Shown: positions 9,134 through 16,926, counted from the first letter of the stretch. The stretch is DNA of 64,000 bases from Aeoliella straminimaris (GCF_024054565.1 NZ_JAMXLR010000020.1:124001-188000), one strand, 5' to 3'. Numbers and translations are program-made. Notes: generated from the sequence alone by a model not told the origin.

Positions 9134-10666
9134 ATGAACCGTCCAATTACATGTCTAATAGTCGCCGCCATGGCGATCTCGCTCACCGCCAGTGAAGCCT
9201 ACTCGCGGGGGGCAGGCCGTGGTGGAGGTGGTGGAGGGCGAGCACCCTCGATGTCCCGCGGTGGTGGTGGCGCAGCCCGGACGCCGTCGATGAGCCGTGC
9301 GGCGCCCAAGCCAAAGGCGCGGCCTTCGGCCAGCCGACCAAACGTCAGTCGCCCTAGCCCTAGCTACAACCGTCCCAACGTGAGTCGGCCCAACACGGGC
9401 GGTGCGACTCGACCGAATACTAATCGGCCCAACACCGGTGGTGCGACTCGACCGAACGTGAACCGTCCGAATACTGGCGGAGCAAATCGACCCAACGTCG
9501 AACGTCCTAACCTTGGAGGCGGTACTAACCGCCCGAATACTGGTGGTGGCAATAGCGGTAATCGTCCCAGTATCAATCGTCCCAATACCGGCAGCGGCAA
9601 TCGACCCAACCTGTCGGGTCGGCCTTCGCAGGGCGACCTGAAGGACTTTCTCGATCTGCCTGGCAGCCGGCCTGCCACGCGGCCCGGCACCGACAATCGT
9701 CCAGGCGGCGGTGACCGACCGAGTTTCGAACGCCCCGATTTTGGCAACCGCCCCAACATTGGCGATCGTCCGGGATCTGGAAATCGGCCTGGAACTGGCG
9801 ATCGACCTGGTCCCGGAAACCGACCGGGGGATGGCAATCGGCCCGGAGATGGCATCCGACCGGGACGCCCGGACCGGCCGGAAATTGGCGACCGTCCAGG
9901 GGGCGGAAACCGCCCTGGCGTCGGCGACCGGCCAAATCGTCCCGATCGACCTGACAGACCCAATAGACCAGATCGGCCCAATCGCCCCGACTACGATCAC
10001 ATTCGCGATCGCTGGAGAGACCGTCCAGGCTACGATCGCAACTGGTGGGGTCGCTATCCAAGCACTCGGCCTGGTTGGGGATGGCACGCCGGCTGGAATC
10101 GCTATCCTAACAACTGGTACTGGCGACACGCCGCGTGGCCGGCGGTTGGGAGCTGGTTTGTGTGGAACTGGGCTCAGCCCGTTACCTACAGCTACGGTAC
10201 GAATGTCGTGTACCGCGATAATTACGTGTATATCGACGACCAGCAGGTCTGCACCACGCAGCAGTACTACGATCAGGCCCTGACCATCGCCGAAAGCGTA
10301 CCGACGGAGCCGCCGGCCGAGGACTCGGTTGAATGGCTGCCGCTGGGCGTGTTTGCCATTGCCGAACAAGGTGGTGTGGATAACGGAATGCTCATTCAGC
10401 TGGCCGTCACCAAGGAAGGCGTCATTGCGGGCACGTTCTACAACGATGCTACGTCCGAAGGCCGCCCGCTCGAGGGCATGGTTGATCGCGAGTCGCAACG
10501 CGCCGCGTGGAGATTTGCCGATGGCAAGAATCCAGATGTCGTGATGGAAACGCCTATCTACAACCTGACCCAAGACGAAACCACGGCCCTGGTACACTAC
10601 GGTGACGCCGAGACGCAAACCTGGCTGATGGTCCGCTTGCCGGAAGAGAACGACGGCGAAAACTAG
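9134..10666 (+). CDS. Exported Arg-Pro-Asn/Gly repeat surface protein, function unknown
   Basis: This 510-residue protein has an N-terminal hydrophobic signal (L-I-V-A-A-M-A-I-S-L-T-A-S) and then a Gly/Ser/Arg tract. Residues about 68-286 are low-complexity and built from short units such as N-R-P-N-T-G-G-A-T, G-D-R-P-G and D-R-P-N-R-P. An aromatic-rich linker follows (W-W-G-R-Y, W-G-W-H-A-G-W, N-N-W-Y-W). The folded C-terminal domain, about residues 395-505, begins W-L-P-L-G-V-F-A. Planctomycete genomes carry many proteins of this build, often named mu-protocadherin-like without experimental basis. The highly basic, extended middle suggests binding to acidic surface polymers, which is inference. 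It converges with the DUF4291 gene across a 13-bp hairpin. Confidence 0.75.
   Translation: MNRPITCLIVAAMAISLTASEAYSRGAGRGGGGGGRAPSMSRGGGGAARTPSMSRAAPKPKARPSASRPNVSRPSPSYNRPNVSRPNTGGATRPNTNRPNTGGATRPNVNRPNTGGANRPNVERPNLGGGTNRPNTGGGNSGNRPSINRPNTGSGNRPNLSGRPSQGDLKDFLDLPGSRPATRPGTDNRPGGGDRPSFERPDFGNRPNIGDRPGSGNRPGTGDRPGPGNRPGDGNRPGDGIRPGRPDRPEIGDRPGGGNRPGVGDRPNRPDRPDRPNRPDRPNRPDYDHIRDRWRDRPGYDRNWWGRYPSTRPGWGWHAGWNRYPNNWYWRHAAWPAVGSWFVWNWAQPVTYSYGTNVVYRDNYVYIDDQQVCTTQQYYDQALTIAESVPTEPPAEDSVEWLPLGVFAIAEQGGVDNGMLIQLAVTKEGVIAGTFYNDATSEGRPLEGMVDRESQRAAWRFADGKNPDVVMETPIYNLTQDETTALVHYGDAETQTWLMVRLPEENDGEN
9335..9991 (+). repeat. Low-complexity coding repeat region (R-P-N / R-P-G units)
   Basis: Degenerate units of 8-12 codons encode x-R-P-N-T-G-G-A-T in the first half and G-D/N-R-P-G-x-G in the second half. 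The units vary in length and at third positions, so this is an old, diverged coding repeat and not a recent tandem duplication or a CRISPR array. Confidence 0.85.
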
Positions 10667-10691
10667 GGCAGTGGCAAGCGAGTCAATCTGC

Positions 10692-10722
10692 CTCACGGCA
10701 TCGCGAGTTGCGATGCCGTGAG
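10692..10722. terminator. 13-bp perfect hairpin between convergent genes
   Basis: CTCACGGCATCGC (10692-10704) pairs perfectly with GCGATGCCGTGAG (10710-10722) around a 5-nt loop. It lies between two convergent genes and overlaps the last codons and stop of the DUF4291 gene. Its position fits a bidirectional terminator, although no T-tract follows on either strand. Confidence 0.65.
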
Positions 10723-11286
10723 CGGATCGACATTGTAAACGCGCTCTGGTGGCAGCAGTTGTTTCGCCCGATCGCGGTGTCCTTCGTCACGCAGTCGGCG
10801 GATCTTGCCAACCATCTGGGTAAGGTCGCGCAGCTCGACCGTCCATTCGTTGGCAAACTCCGCTATCACATGGCGGCTCAGTCCCACTTGGATCGAGCGG
10901 TGCTCGAGTTTCTTTCCGTTAAGCGACCGCTCGGGGTCCCATTGGACGTGAACCTTGGCCCCTTCGAACGTCGTTCGCCATGCGTTTGGCGTGCCGTGCA
11001 CCTGCGGATGAAACGAGGTTAACACCCCCTGGCTTAGCGCGGAGTTCCAGCCTTCGCGCGTAATGCGAACTGCTAGTGTTCGTTCCTGTCCAGACTTGCG
11101 CCCCCAGTTGCTGCGCTCCATCAGCCACAGGAATGATGGTTTGATCCAAGTCATCCGCCCGAAAGAGAAGGGCGCCACAAACCGGCCAGCTGCGATAGCC
11201 GCGTCTGCGATCTCGGCACGGTACGCCTGGTAGATGACGATGGTGTCGCGATCGTAGTCAGCGCGGATTTCGTGGTAGGCTGGCAT
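10693..11286 (-). CDS. DUF4291 family protein
   Basis: This 197-residue protein matches the DUF4291 family along its length: the N-terminal [15 protein letters not shown], the central [19 protein letters not shown] and [14 protein letters not shown] are its hallmark stretches, and the length is typical. It has no signal peptide or membrane segment, so it should be cytoplasmic. The molecular function of the family is not established as far as I know. It is a single gene, convergent with the repeat protein and separated from the island downstream by 416 bp, so the context gives no clue to its job. Confidence 0.88.
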   Translation of the reverse strand: MPAYHEIRADYDRDTIVIYQAYRAEIADAAIAAGRFVAPFSFGRMTWIKPSFLWLMERSNWGRKSGQERTLAVRITREGWNSALSQGVLTSFHPQVHGTPNAWRTTFEGAKVHVQWDPERSLNGKKLEHRSIQVGLSRHVIAEFANEWTVELRDLTQMVGKIRRLRDEGHRDRAKQLLPPERVYNVDPLTASQLAMP

Positions 11287-11702
11287 CGGTCCTAGCGTTC
11301 TAATCAGTTGTTGCTTTCCTTATTCGCCAGCACAGACGCACGGCAGCGTTACTAGGTTCGGTTCGTCCGCGTTGCTAGCACATTATCCGAAGCGGCATCT
11401 CTGGGCGGATACGCACAGATCGCGGCGTGCGTGCACACTTCGAGCGGCGGGGCGGCGTGCGATTCTGACTCAGAACACGGAGATTTGCCCCTTCTGCAGT
11501 AATTCGAGCCACGATGGAGATAGGCACATCCTTTGCAAAGCCTTCGTTCGACTTCGCCCGTGTGGGGTTGAACGCTGAGCCATGACAGGGGGCATCTCCT
11601 GTCATGTGCAGGCGGAACTTCTTCATCCGGGAGCAAGTGCTACAGCGTCGGCGGAGGTTGCCGACCGGGATGGTCACCACTTAACAGGCAGTTGATTTTT
11701 CC
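11287..11702. other. Intergenic region (416 bp) upstream of nfnA-like gene
   Basis: The upstream flanks of a minus-strand gene and a plus-strand gene meet here. No credible coding frame or RNA gene was recognised on either strand. The one clear structure is the 26-bp interrupted palindrome at 11581-11606, listed separately. The upstream region of the plus-strand gene has no strong ribosome-binding site. Confidence 0.4.
11581..11606. promoter_or_regulatory. Interrupted palindrome, candidate operator of the nfnAB-like genes
   Basis: CATGACAGG (11581-11589) and CCTGTCATG (11598-11606) form a perfect 9-bp inverted repeat with an 8-bp spacer, so the arm centres are 17 bp apart, close to one and a half to two helical turns. 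It lies 97 bp upstream of the ATG at 11703. Spacing and symmetry suit a dimeric helix-turn-helix regulator; no such regulator could be assigned. Confidence 0.4.
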
Positions 11703-12611
11703 ATGTTTGCCATTGCCGAGGCAACGTTTCTGGCGCCCGACGTCAAACGGTTTCGCATCGAGGCGCCCCGGGTTGCTCGCAATCGCAAGGCAGGCCAGTT
11801 CGTGATTGTGCGGGTCGAAGCCGAGCACGGCGAGCGTATTCCACTCACCATTGCCGACTCGGACCCCGAGGCCGGCACCATCACCATCATCGTGCAGGGC
11901 GTCGGTAAGACCACCAAGATGCTCAACCGGCTTGAGGCGGGCGACACGCTTCCCGATGTGGTGGGGCCGCTCGGAGAGCCTTCAGATATCCAGAACTTCG
12001 GCACCGTCGTAGTTGTGGGCGGCGGTGTCGGCACCGCGATTGCGTACCCAACGGCCGTGGCCATGAAGCAGGCGGGCAATCGAGTGCTTGGCATTGTCGG
12101 CGCACGAACTAGAGAGCTGCTGATTCTGGAAGAAGAAATGTCGGCCACCACCGACGAGTTGCACCTGATGACCGACGACGGCAGCTACGGCCAACAGGGT
12201 TTCGTCACGCAGAAGTTGCAGCAGTTGATCGACGAGGGGGAAGAAATCGACCACGTGCTGGCGATTGGTCCGATTCCCATGATGGCTGCCATCGCCGATG
12301 TGACCCGGCCCTACGATATCAAGACTGTCGTCAGTTTGAATCCGATCATGGTCGACGGCACTGGCATGTGTGGCGGCTGCCGGGTGACGGTAGGCGGAGT
12401 CAGTAAGTTCGCTTGCGTAGACGGACCGGAATTCGATGCGCACGAAGTCGATTTCAAAATCCTCTCGCAGCGAAACAAGATGTATCGCGAACGAGAGAAA
12501 CGGTCGCTGGAAGAATTTGAAATGGCGCCGCAGCCCGAACTCGACCGAGTGCACGCATGCCATTTGCAGCAAGAGCATCCGGAGGTAGGGCCACGAGTGG
12601 GTGGTGCTTAG
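11703..12611 (+). CDS. nfnA: NfnA/SudB-like FAD/[2Fe-2S] subunit (ferredoxin-NADP+ reductase alpha chain)
   Basis: This 302-residue protein belongs to the ferredoxin-NADP reductase superfamily branch that includes dihydroorotate dehydrogenase electron-transfer subunits, SudB and NfnA. An N-terminal FAD-binding barrel is followed by an NAD-binding segment (G-T-V-V-V-V-G-G-G-V-G-T-A). The C-terminal cluster motif has D218, C223, C226 and C238 (D-G-T-G-M-C-G-G-C-R and F-A-C-V-D-G-P-E-F-D), the four [2Fe-2S] ligands of NfnA. With the next gene it would form a bifurcating enzyme coupling reduced ferredoxin and NADH to NADPH formation. Sulfide dehydrogenase (SudBA) or polysulfide reductase activity cannot be excluded from sequence. 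The nifJ gene 5 kb downstream could supply reduced ferredoxin. Confidence 0.85.
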   Translation: MFAIAEATFLAPDVKRFRIEAPRVARNRKAGQFVIVRVEAEHGERIPLTIADSDPEAGTITIIVQGVGKTTKMLNRLEAGDTLPDVVGPLGEPSDIQNFGTVVVVGGGVGTAIAYPTAVAMKQAGNRVLGIVGARTRELLILEEEMSATTDELHLMTDDGSYGQQGFVTQKLQQLIDEGEEIDHVLAIGPIPMMAAIADVTRPYDIKTVVSLNPIMVDGTGMCGGCRVTVGGVSKFACVDGPEFDAHEVDFKILSQRNKMYREREKRSLEEFEMAPQPELDRVHACHLQQEHPEVGPRVGGA

Positions 12612-12647
12612 TGTTTCAGGCAAGGCGGAACAAAACGGGCGAACATC

Positions 12648-14078
12648 ATGGCTGAACGACTTCCCCCCAAACAGCGGACGAAGATTCCTCGGCAGGAGAT
12701 GCCCGAGCAGAATGCCAAGCAGCGGGCCGGCAATTTCGAGGAAGTGAACCAGGGCTTTGGTTTTGCCATTGCCGAAAAGGAGGCGCAACGGTGCTTGGAG
12801 TGCACGGATCCCAAGTGCATGCATGGCTGTCCGGTGGGCGTGCAGGTCCGCGAGTTCGTCGATCTGGTATTGGAAGGCGAATACCTGCAGGCAGCGGCCA
12901 AGATTCGTGAGGACAATGTCCTGCCGGCCGTCACCGGTCGGGTCTGTCCCCAGGAAAACCAGTGCGAAGGGGCATGTATCCTCTCCAAACGGTTCAGCCC
13001 ACTGGCCATAGGTCACCTGGAGCGGTTCGTGGCCGACTACGAACGCTCGACTGGCCTGGTAGGGCTGCCTGAGCGGGCCCCGGATACGGGAAAGAAGGTG
13101 GCCATCGTTGGCAGTGGCCCAGCGGGATTGAGCTGTGCCGGAGACCTCGCGCTCCGAGGCCACGATGTAACGGTGCTCGAAGCGTTGCACGAGATTGGCG
13201 GCGTGTTGGTCTATGGCATTCCCGAGTTTCGCCTGCCCAAGGACGTCGTGCGGGGCGAGGTGGACAACATGCGAAAGATGGGCGTCAAGTTCGAGACGAA
13301 CGTTGTGGTCGGAAAGACCGTGACCATGGATCAGCTGTTCGACGAGGAAGGCTACGACGCCGTGTTCATCGCCACCGGTGCAGGACTGCCGAAGTTCATG
13401 AACCTTCCCGGCGAGCATCTGGGAGGGGTTTACTCGGCCAACGAGTTCCTGACCCGCGTGAACTTGATGAAGGCCTACGACAGCGATCAGTCCGACTCGC
13501 CCATCTACGAATGTCGCGATCGAAATGTGGCCGTGATGGGGGGCGGCAACACAGCGATGGACGCCGTACGTAGTGCTCTTCGGCTGGGCGCGAAGAACGC
13601 CTTCATCGTCTATCGCCGCGGCCAGGAAGAAATGCCGGCCCGAAAGGAAGAAGTACACCACGCGATGGACGAAGGGGTGCAGTTCCTCAACTTGCACAAT
13701 CCGGTCGAATTCGTTGGCGACGACGAAGGCTATCTGACCGGAGTGAAGCTGCAAAAGATGGAACTGGGCGAACCGGACGAATCGGGCCGGCGGAGACCTG
13801 TCCCGATCGAGGGATCCGAGTTCGAAATGCCAATCGACGTGGCGGTGATCGCCATCGGCACCGGGGCGAATCCACTGGTGCAATCCACCACGCCCGGCCT
13901 CGAAACCAACCAATGGGGATACATCGTCGCCGACGAGGAGTCGCTGCGGACAAGCCGACGTGGTGTGTTCGCGGGTGGCGACATTGTGAGCGGCGCAGCG
14001 ACGGTAATTTTGGCCATGGGCGCCGGCCGAACCGCTGCCCGATCGATTCACGACTACTTGGTGACAGGCGAGTGGTAG
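12648..14078 (+). CDS. nfnB: NfnB/GltD-like NADPH-dependent flavoprotein subunit
   Basis: This 476-residue protein has the layout of the glutamate synthase small subunit, SudA and NfnB. The N-terminal iron-sulfur domain carries C49, C52, C57, C61 and C100, C106, C110 (R-C-L-E-C; G-R-V-C-P-Q-E). An FAD-binding G-S-G-P-A-G-L-S-C-A-G follows, and a second nucleotide site G-G-G-N-T-A-M-D-A-V for NADPH. The downstream signature G-G-D-I-V-S-G-A-A-T-V-I-L-A-M-G-A-G is intact. It starts 36 bp after the nfnA-like gene, a pairing that distinguishes NfnAB/SudAB from true glutamate synthase; no large gltB-type subunit is nearby. Expected product: the FAD/[4Fe-4S] subunit of a cytoplasmic ferredoxin-dependent transhydrogenase giving NADPH. 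Confidence 0.87.
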   Translation: MAERLPPKQRTKIPRQEMPEQNAKQRAGNFEEVNQGFGFAIAEKEAQRCLECTDPKCMHGCPVGVQVREFVDLVLEGEYLQAAAKIREDNVLPAVTGRVCPQENQCEGACILSKRFSPLAIGHLERFVADYERSTGLVGLPERAPDTGKKVAIVGSGPAGLSCAGDLALRGHDVTVLEALHEIGGVLVYGIPEFRLPKDVVRGEVDNMRKMGVKFETNVVVGKTVTMDQLFDEEGYDAVFIATGAGLPKFMNLPGEHLGGVYSANEFLTRVNLMKAYDSDQSDSPIYECRDRNVAVMGGGNTAMDAVRSALRLGAKNAFIVYRRGQEEMPARKEEVHHAMDEGVQFLNLHNPVEFVGDDEGYLTGVKLQKMELGEPDESGRRRPVPIEGSEFEMPIDVAVIAIGTGANPLVQSTTPGLETNQWGYIVADEESLRTSRRGVFAGGDIVSGAATVILAMGAGRTAARSIHDYLVTGEW

Positions 14079-14259
14079 TGAGCGATCGGGCACACCGGGT
14101 GGTACGTTCTGGGCGAGCGCTCAGGTACGACCGAGCCAAGTCAGCAGAGCGGTGCCCCGTATTGACGTAACTTGTTAACTCAGAAAGGTCTTAAAACTTA
14201 CGCACTTGCAGCAATTGGGTGGCCAAATTGTGCCAGTCGAAGGCGGTCGATAGCGGTCG

Positions 14260-14275
14260 GGGCACGAGTTTTGCT
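14260..14275 (+). promoter_or_regulatory. Candidate sigma-54 (-24/-12) promoter of the phasin-reductase gene
   Basis: GGGCACG-AGTT-TTGCT matches the sigma-54 consensus TGGCACG-N4-TTGCW at every specified base except the first, with correct GG-N10-GC spacing. Transcription would start near 14286, giving a leader of about 55 nt to ATG 14341. The same leader length is predicted at the phaA promoter. Confidence 0.55.
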
Positions 14276-14340
14276 CCTCACGTTTTAGTTGGCGGAGGCC
14301 TGCGTTCGCACATCCACACCAACAGGCAGGAGACATCGAC

Positions 14341-15570
14341 ATGGCCAGCAAGGAGAAACCGATGAACCTGTTTGCGGAGTTGATCAACACGCTGCGTACA
14401 GCGGCTGATCAGAACATCGCAACACAGAGCCAGGTACTGGAGAGTTGGAGCCGCTACTTGCCCGGGGTTTCGCAAGGGAGCCCGTCATGGCTGGCTCCCA
14501 TCCGACAACTGCACGCGGGTTGGGCCGACGCAGTCGTTACGCTGGCTCGCAGTCAACAAGAGGTGATCGATCGCCAGTTCGACACGGCGATCAAATCGTT
14601 CGAGGCCGTATGGACCGGCGCCAAACAGGCTAGCGCGGCAGCAACAGCCTCGGCCGTTGCCGAACCGGTAGCCAAAATTGAAGAGAAAACGGTGGCCGAG
14701 CCACCCCAAGTGAACGGCAGCAAGGCACAACCAACCATGGGTGTGAAAGGCGACATGAATATTGCTCAACGCGTGGCCGTGGTGACTGGAGCAGCCAGTG
14801 GTATTGGCGCCTCGGTAGCCAAAGACCTTGCTCAGCGCGGTGCACGGGCGGTAGTGATGGTTGACTTGAATGATGCGGTGAACGAAACCGCCAAGCAGAT
14901 TAACAAAGAGGTCGGTCGCGACGTGGCGGATGCCATTGTGGGTGACACCAGCGACGCGGAGTTTCGCGCCCGGGTGTTCGACGACGCGGCCTCGCGCCAC
15001 GGCCTGGTTCGCATCTGCGTGCCTGCCGCCGGAATTACGCGGGATGCGCTGTCCGTTCGAGTGGATAAGGAGACCGGCCAGGCTTCGGTTTATCCGATCG
15101 AGGATTTCCGCAAGGTAACCGAGGTGAATCTGATCGCGCCCATCTATTGGGCCATGGAGATGGTTGCCCGCGTTGCCGAAGATCGTCGTCGTCGCGGATT
15201 GAAGAAATGGGAGCCGACCGAGGAGATGGAAGGCACCGTGGTGTTCCTGGGATCCGTATCGTCCCAGGGCAATAAGGGCCAAATCTCCTACGCCGTTGCC
15301 AAAGCCGGACTGGAAGGCGGCGCGGCCACGCTGATGAAGGAAGCCATCTTCCACGGCGTGCGTTGTGCGATTATCCATCCCGGCTTCACGGATACGCCGA
15401 TGGCCAGGGCGTTGGGTGATGAGTTCCTGGAGAAGTACGTGCTGCCATTCACTCAGCTTCGTCGGCTGATCCGCCCCGAGGAGATTGCTGACGCCGTGTG
15501 CTTCATGGTGTCGAACTCGGCAGTCAGTGGCGAGCTGTGGGCGGATGCGGGTTGGCACCCGCCAGCCTGA
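14341..15570 (+). CDS. Phasin-domain / short-chain dehydrogenase fusion (acetoacetyl-CoA reductase-like)
   Basis: This 409-residue protein is a fusion. Residues 1-95 align with the separate phasin encoded 2 kb downstream: shared features are the F-x-x-x-x-x-x-L/F-R-x-A-A start, the central W-x-x-x-x-P-G and the L-A-x-x-x-x-x-x-x-D-x-Q-x-x-x-A-x-x-S-x-E helix. An Ala/Pro/Glu linker (about 96-138) leads to a short-chain dehydrogenase domain with T149-G-A-A-S-G-I-G156, Y317 and K321 with Ser305 as probable catalytic residues. The usual N-N-A-G reads P-A-A-G (228-231). AGGAG lies 7 nt before the ATG. Likely role: an NAD(P)H-dependent 3-oxoacyl-CoA reductase tethered to PHA granules. The activity is inferred; the two domains are clearly visible. 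Confidence 0.8.
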   Translation: MASKEKPMNLFAELINTLRTAADQNIATQSQVLESWSRYLPGVSQGSPSWLAPIRQLHAGWADAVVTLARSQQEVIDRQFDTAIKSFEAVWTGAKQASAAATASAVAEPVAKIEEKTVAEPPQVNGSKAQPTMGVKGDMNIAQRVAVVTGAASGIGASVAKDLAQRGARAVVMVDLNDAVNETAKQINKEVGRDVADAIVGDTSDAEFRARVFDDAASRHGLVRICVPAAGITRDALSVRVDKETGQASVYPIEDFRKVTEVNLIAPIYWAMEMVARVAEDRRRRGLKKWEPTEEMEGTVVFLGSVSSQGNKGQISYAVAKAGLEGGAATLMKEAIFHGVRCAIIHPGFTDTPMARALGDEFLEKYVLPFTQLRRLIRPEEIADAVCFMVSNSAVSGELWADAGWHPPA

Positions 15571-15598
15571 GCGAAGCTAGATGAGTGAGCAGTGGAGG

Positions 15599-16102
15599 TT
15601 AGTCGTCCCGATTTTCCAGTCGACGCAAACGTTCATCCATTTGATGAAGTTGCTGGCGTAACAGCGCCTCGTCGCTGGAAGACGGGACAGGGCGGTCGTC
15701 GCCCGACGTCGGTGCAATAGTGTCCAGCCACGTTTGCAGCCAGTGGATCGGCTTGCTGAGCGTAGTTGGGCTGGGATTGTGTCGATGCAAGTAATCGAGA
15801 AAGGTGAGCGAATGTCGGAAGTAATCGCGCAGAAAGCCCGACATGGCGTCGTTCGAACGCAGGATAAAGTGGAGCATATCCGTGGGGAACAGTTCCATCT
15901 TTTCCGGATGGCGTTCGGCGATAATCTGCGTGAGCACTACCCGAGTGAGATCTTCGCCGGTTTGGCTGTCTCGAATTTCGACCGTCTGGCCGCCCTGAAT
16001 CATCTCCTCGATCTCTTGCAGCGAGACGTACTTGCTAAGCTGTCGCGCGTAGTAGCGGCGGTTGGGATACCGTTTGATATGAACGCGGGAGTCGGACATC
16101 AC
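15599..16102 (-). CDS. phaR: PHA synthesis repressor PhaR
   Basis: This 167-residue protein starts with the PHA accumulation regulator DNA-binding domain: I-K-R-Y-P-N-R-R-Y-Y followed by S-K-Y-V-S-L-Q-E-I is its hallmark (about residues 8-70). The middle contains the PHB-associated segment with M-L-H-F-I-L-R-S-N-D-A-M-S-G-F-L, and the C-terminus a short coiled coil (L-R-Q-Q-L-H-Q-M-D-E-R-L-R-R-L). The first codon is GTG at 16102, directly followed by an in-frame ATG at 16099; either may be used. In proteobacteria PhaR represses phasin genes and is titrated by binding PHA granules. Its position between a phasin-reductase gene and a phasin gene, transcribed away from the latter, fits the same role here. 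Confidence 0.9.
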   Translation of the reverse strand: MMSDSRVHIKRYPNRRYYARQLSKYVSLQEIEEMIQGGQTVEIRDSQTGEDLTRVVLTQIIAERHPEKMELFPTDMLHFILRSNDAMSGFLRDYFRHSLTFLDYLHRHNPSPTTLSKPIHWLQTWLDTIAPTSGDDRPVPSSSDEALLRQQLHQMDERLRRLENRDD

Positions 16103-16318
16103 AGGGGTCGCCTTCGATCGGAGAAGGGCGGATCGTTGTGGCGTTTAGCTACCCAATTGTAGCACTTGATGGAAAAGGAAAACAGCAAGGCGGTGCAGGA
16201 GGTGGACGGCACAAAGGCGACGACGCCCTCAAGATGCGTGTATCGAAGCGTTTTAGTGCGTGAGCAATGGTTGCCATGCTGGGATTAAACATGAATCAGC
16301 GTGAAAGGAGGTAGCGTG

Positions 16319-16750
16319 ATGGCTACCACGATGCCAACCGATGTATTTGAAGACGTCTTTAAGAACTTTCGGAAAGCGGCCGAATCGAACCTGAAGATGC
16401 AACAAGAGATGTTCCGCCAATGGGGGGCACTATGGCCCGGCTTTCCTACGCCCCAAGCGGCTTGGGTAGAAAAAGTCCGCGATTTCCAGCACCAGTGGGT
16501 GACCACCGTCTCGGAACTGGCACACAAGCACCGAGATTCGCTGGATAAGCAGTACCAGGCCGCCCAGGAGTCGTTGGAAGAAGCGCTGCGCGTCTCCGAG
16601 GCATCCAACCCCGAGGAGTTTCGTCAGCGAACCGAGAAGATGTTCCGCAAGACCTTTGATTGCGTACGCGAAATCTCGGAGACTCAGATGAACGAGTTTC
16701 AGGAGGCCGTTAACCGGTGGAGTGAATTGACCACAAAAGTCGGTAAGTGA
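16319..16750 (+). CDS. Phasin (PHA granule-associated protein)
   Basis: The start is ATG 16319, because a near-perfect Shine-Dalgarno AAAGGAGGT (16304-16312) lies 6 nt upstream; an earlier GTG at 16301 precedes that site. The 143-residue product is all helical and amphipathic, without signal peptide or membrane segment, and of typical phasin length. It shares its first 80 residues with the N-terminal domain of the phasin-reductase fusion (W-x-x-L-W-P-G, then D-K-Q-Y-Q-A-A-Q-E-S-L-E-E-A). Phasins coat PHA granules and limit coalescence. The very strong ribosome-binding site fits abundant expression. PhaR, encoded just upstream on the other strand, is the expected repressor. Confidence 0.85.
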   Translation: MATTMPTDVFEDVFKNFRKAAESNLKMQQEMFRQWGALWPGFPTPQAAWVEKVRDFQHQWVTTVSELAHKHRDSLDKQYQAAQESLEEALRVSEASNPEEFRQRTEKMFRKTFDCVREISETQMNEFQEAVNRWSELTTKVGK

Positions 16751-16768
16751 CTAAAGTGATCCGATTTG

Positions 16769-16832
16769 CGGGAGGTGCGTACGTGAGCCCATCCGCCTCC
16801 GCTTGGGTGAGCACTATGTTCCGCACCTCCCG
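16769..16832 (+). terminator. Long-loop inverted repeat after the phasin gene
   Basis: CGGGAGGTGCG (16769-16779) pairs perfectly with CGCACCTCCCG (16822-16832). The 42-nt loop contains a smaller CCCA/TGGG stem. It begins 18 bp after the phasin stop and may act as terminator, processing site or leader structure of nifJ; no clear T-tract follows. Confidence 0.4.
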
Positions 16833-16861
16833 TGTTAAAATTCACCAATTGAAGTAACCTA

Positions 16862-16896
16862 TACCACAGTGCCTGCTATTCGCCTGCACTGTGGTA
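16862..16896. promoter_or_regulatory. 11-bp perfect inverted repeat upstream of nifJ, candidate operator or leader hairpin
   Basis: TACCACAGTGC (16862-16872) and GCACTGTGGTA (16886-16896) form a perfect inverted repeat with a 13-bp spacer. It ends 15 bp before the AAGGAG ribosome-binding site (16912-16917) of nifJ. It could be an operator for a dimeric repressor or a hairpin that controls translation; no T-tract follows, so termination is unlikely. Confidence 0.5.
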
Positions 16897-16926
16897 ACAG
16901 TCTATTGCGATAAGGAGTTGTGTCCT

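Noticed and set aside
9335..9991. Possible CRISPR array or tandem DNA repeat
   Set aside because: Units are coding, of variable length and diverged at third positions, without constant repeat and unique spacer pattern.
9155..10696. 513-codon minus-strand frame opposite the repeat protein
   Set aside because: It arises from the biased codons of the R-P-N repeats read backwards; the plus-strand product has a signal peptide, ribosome-binding context and a folded C-terminal domain.
11982..14093. 703-codon open frame on the minus strand opposite the nfnAB-like genes
   Set aside because: It is the mirror of two well-supported genes with clear motifs; its translation is rich in His, Arg and Leu and shows no family signature.
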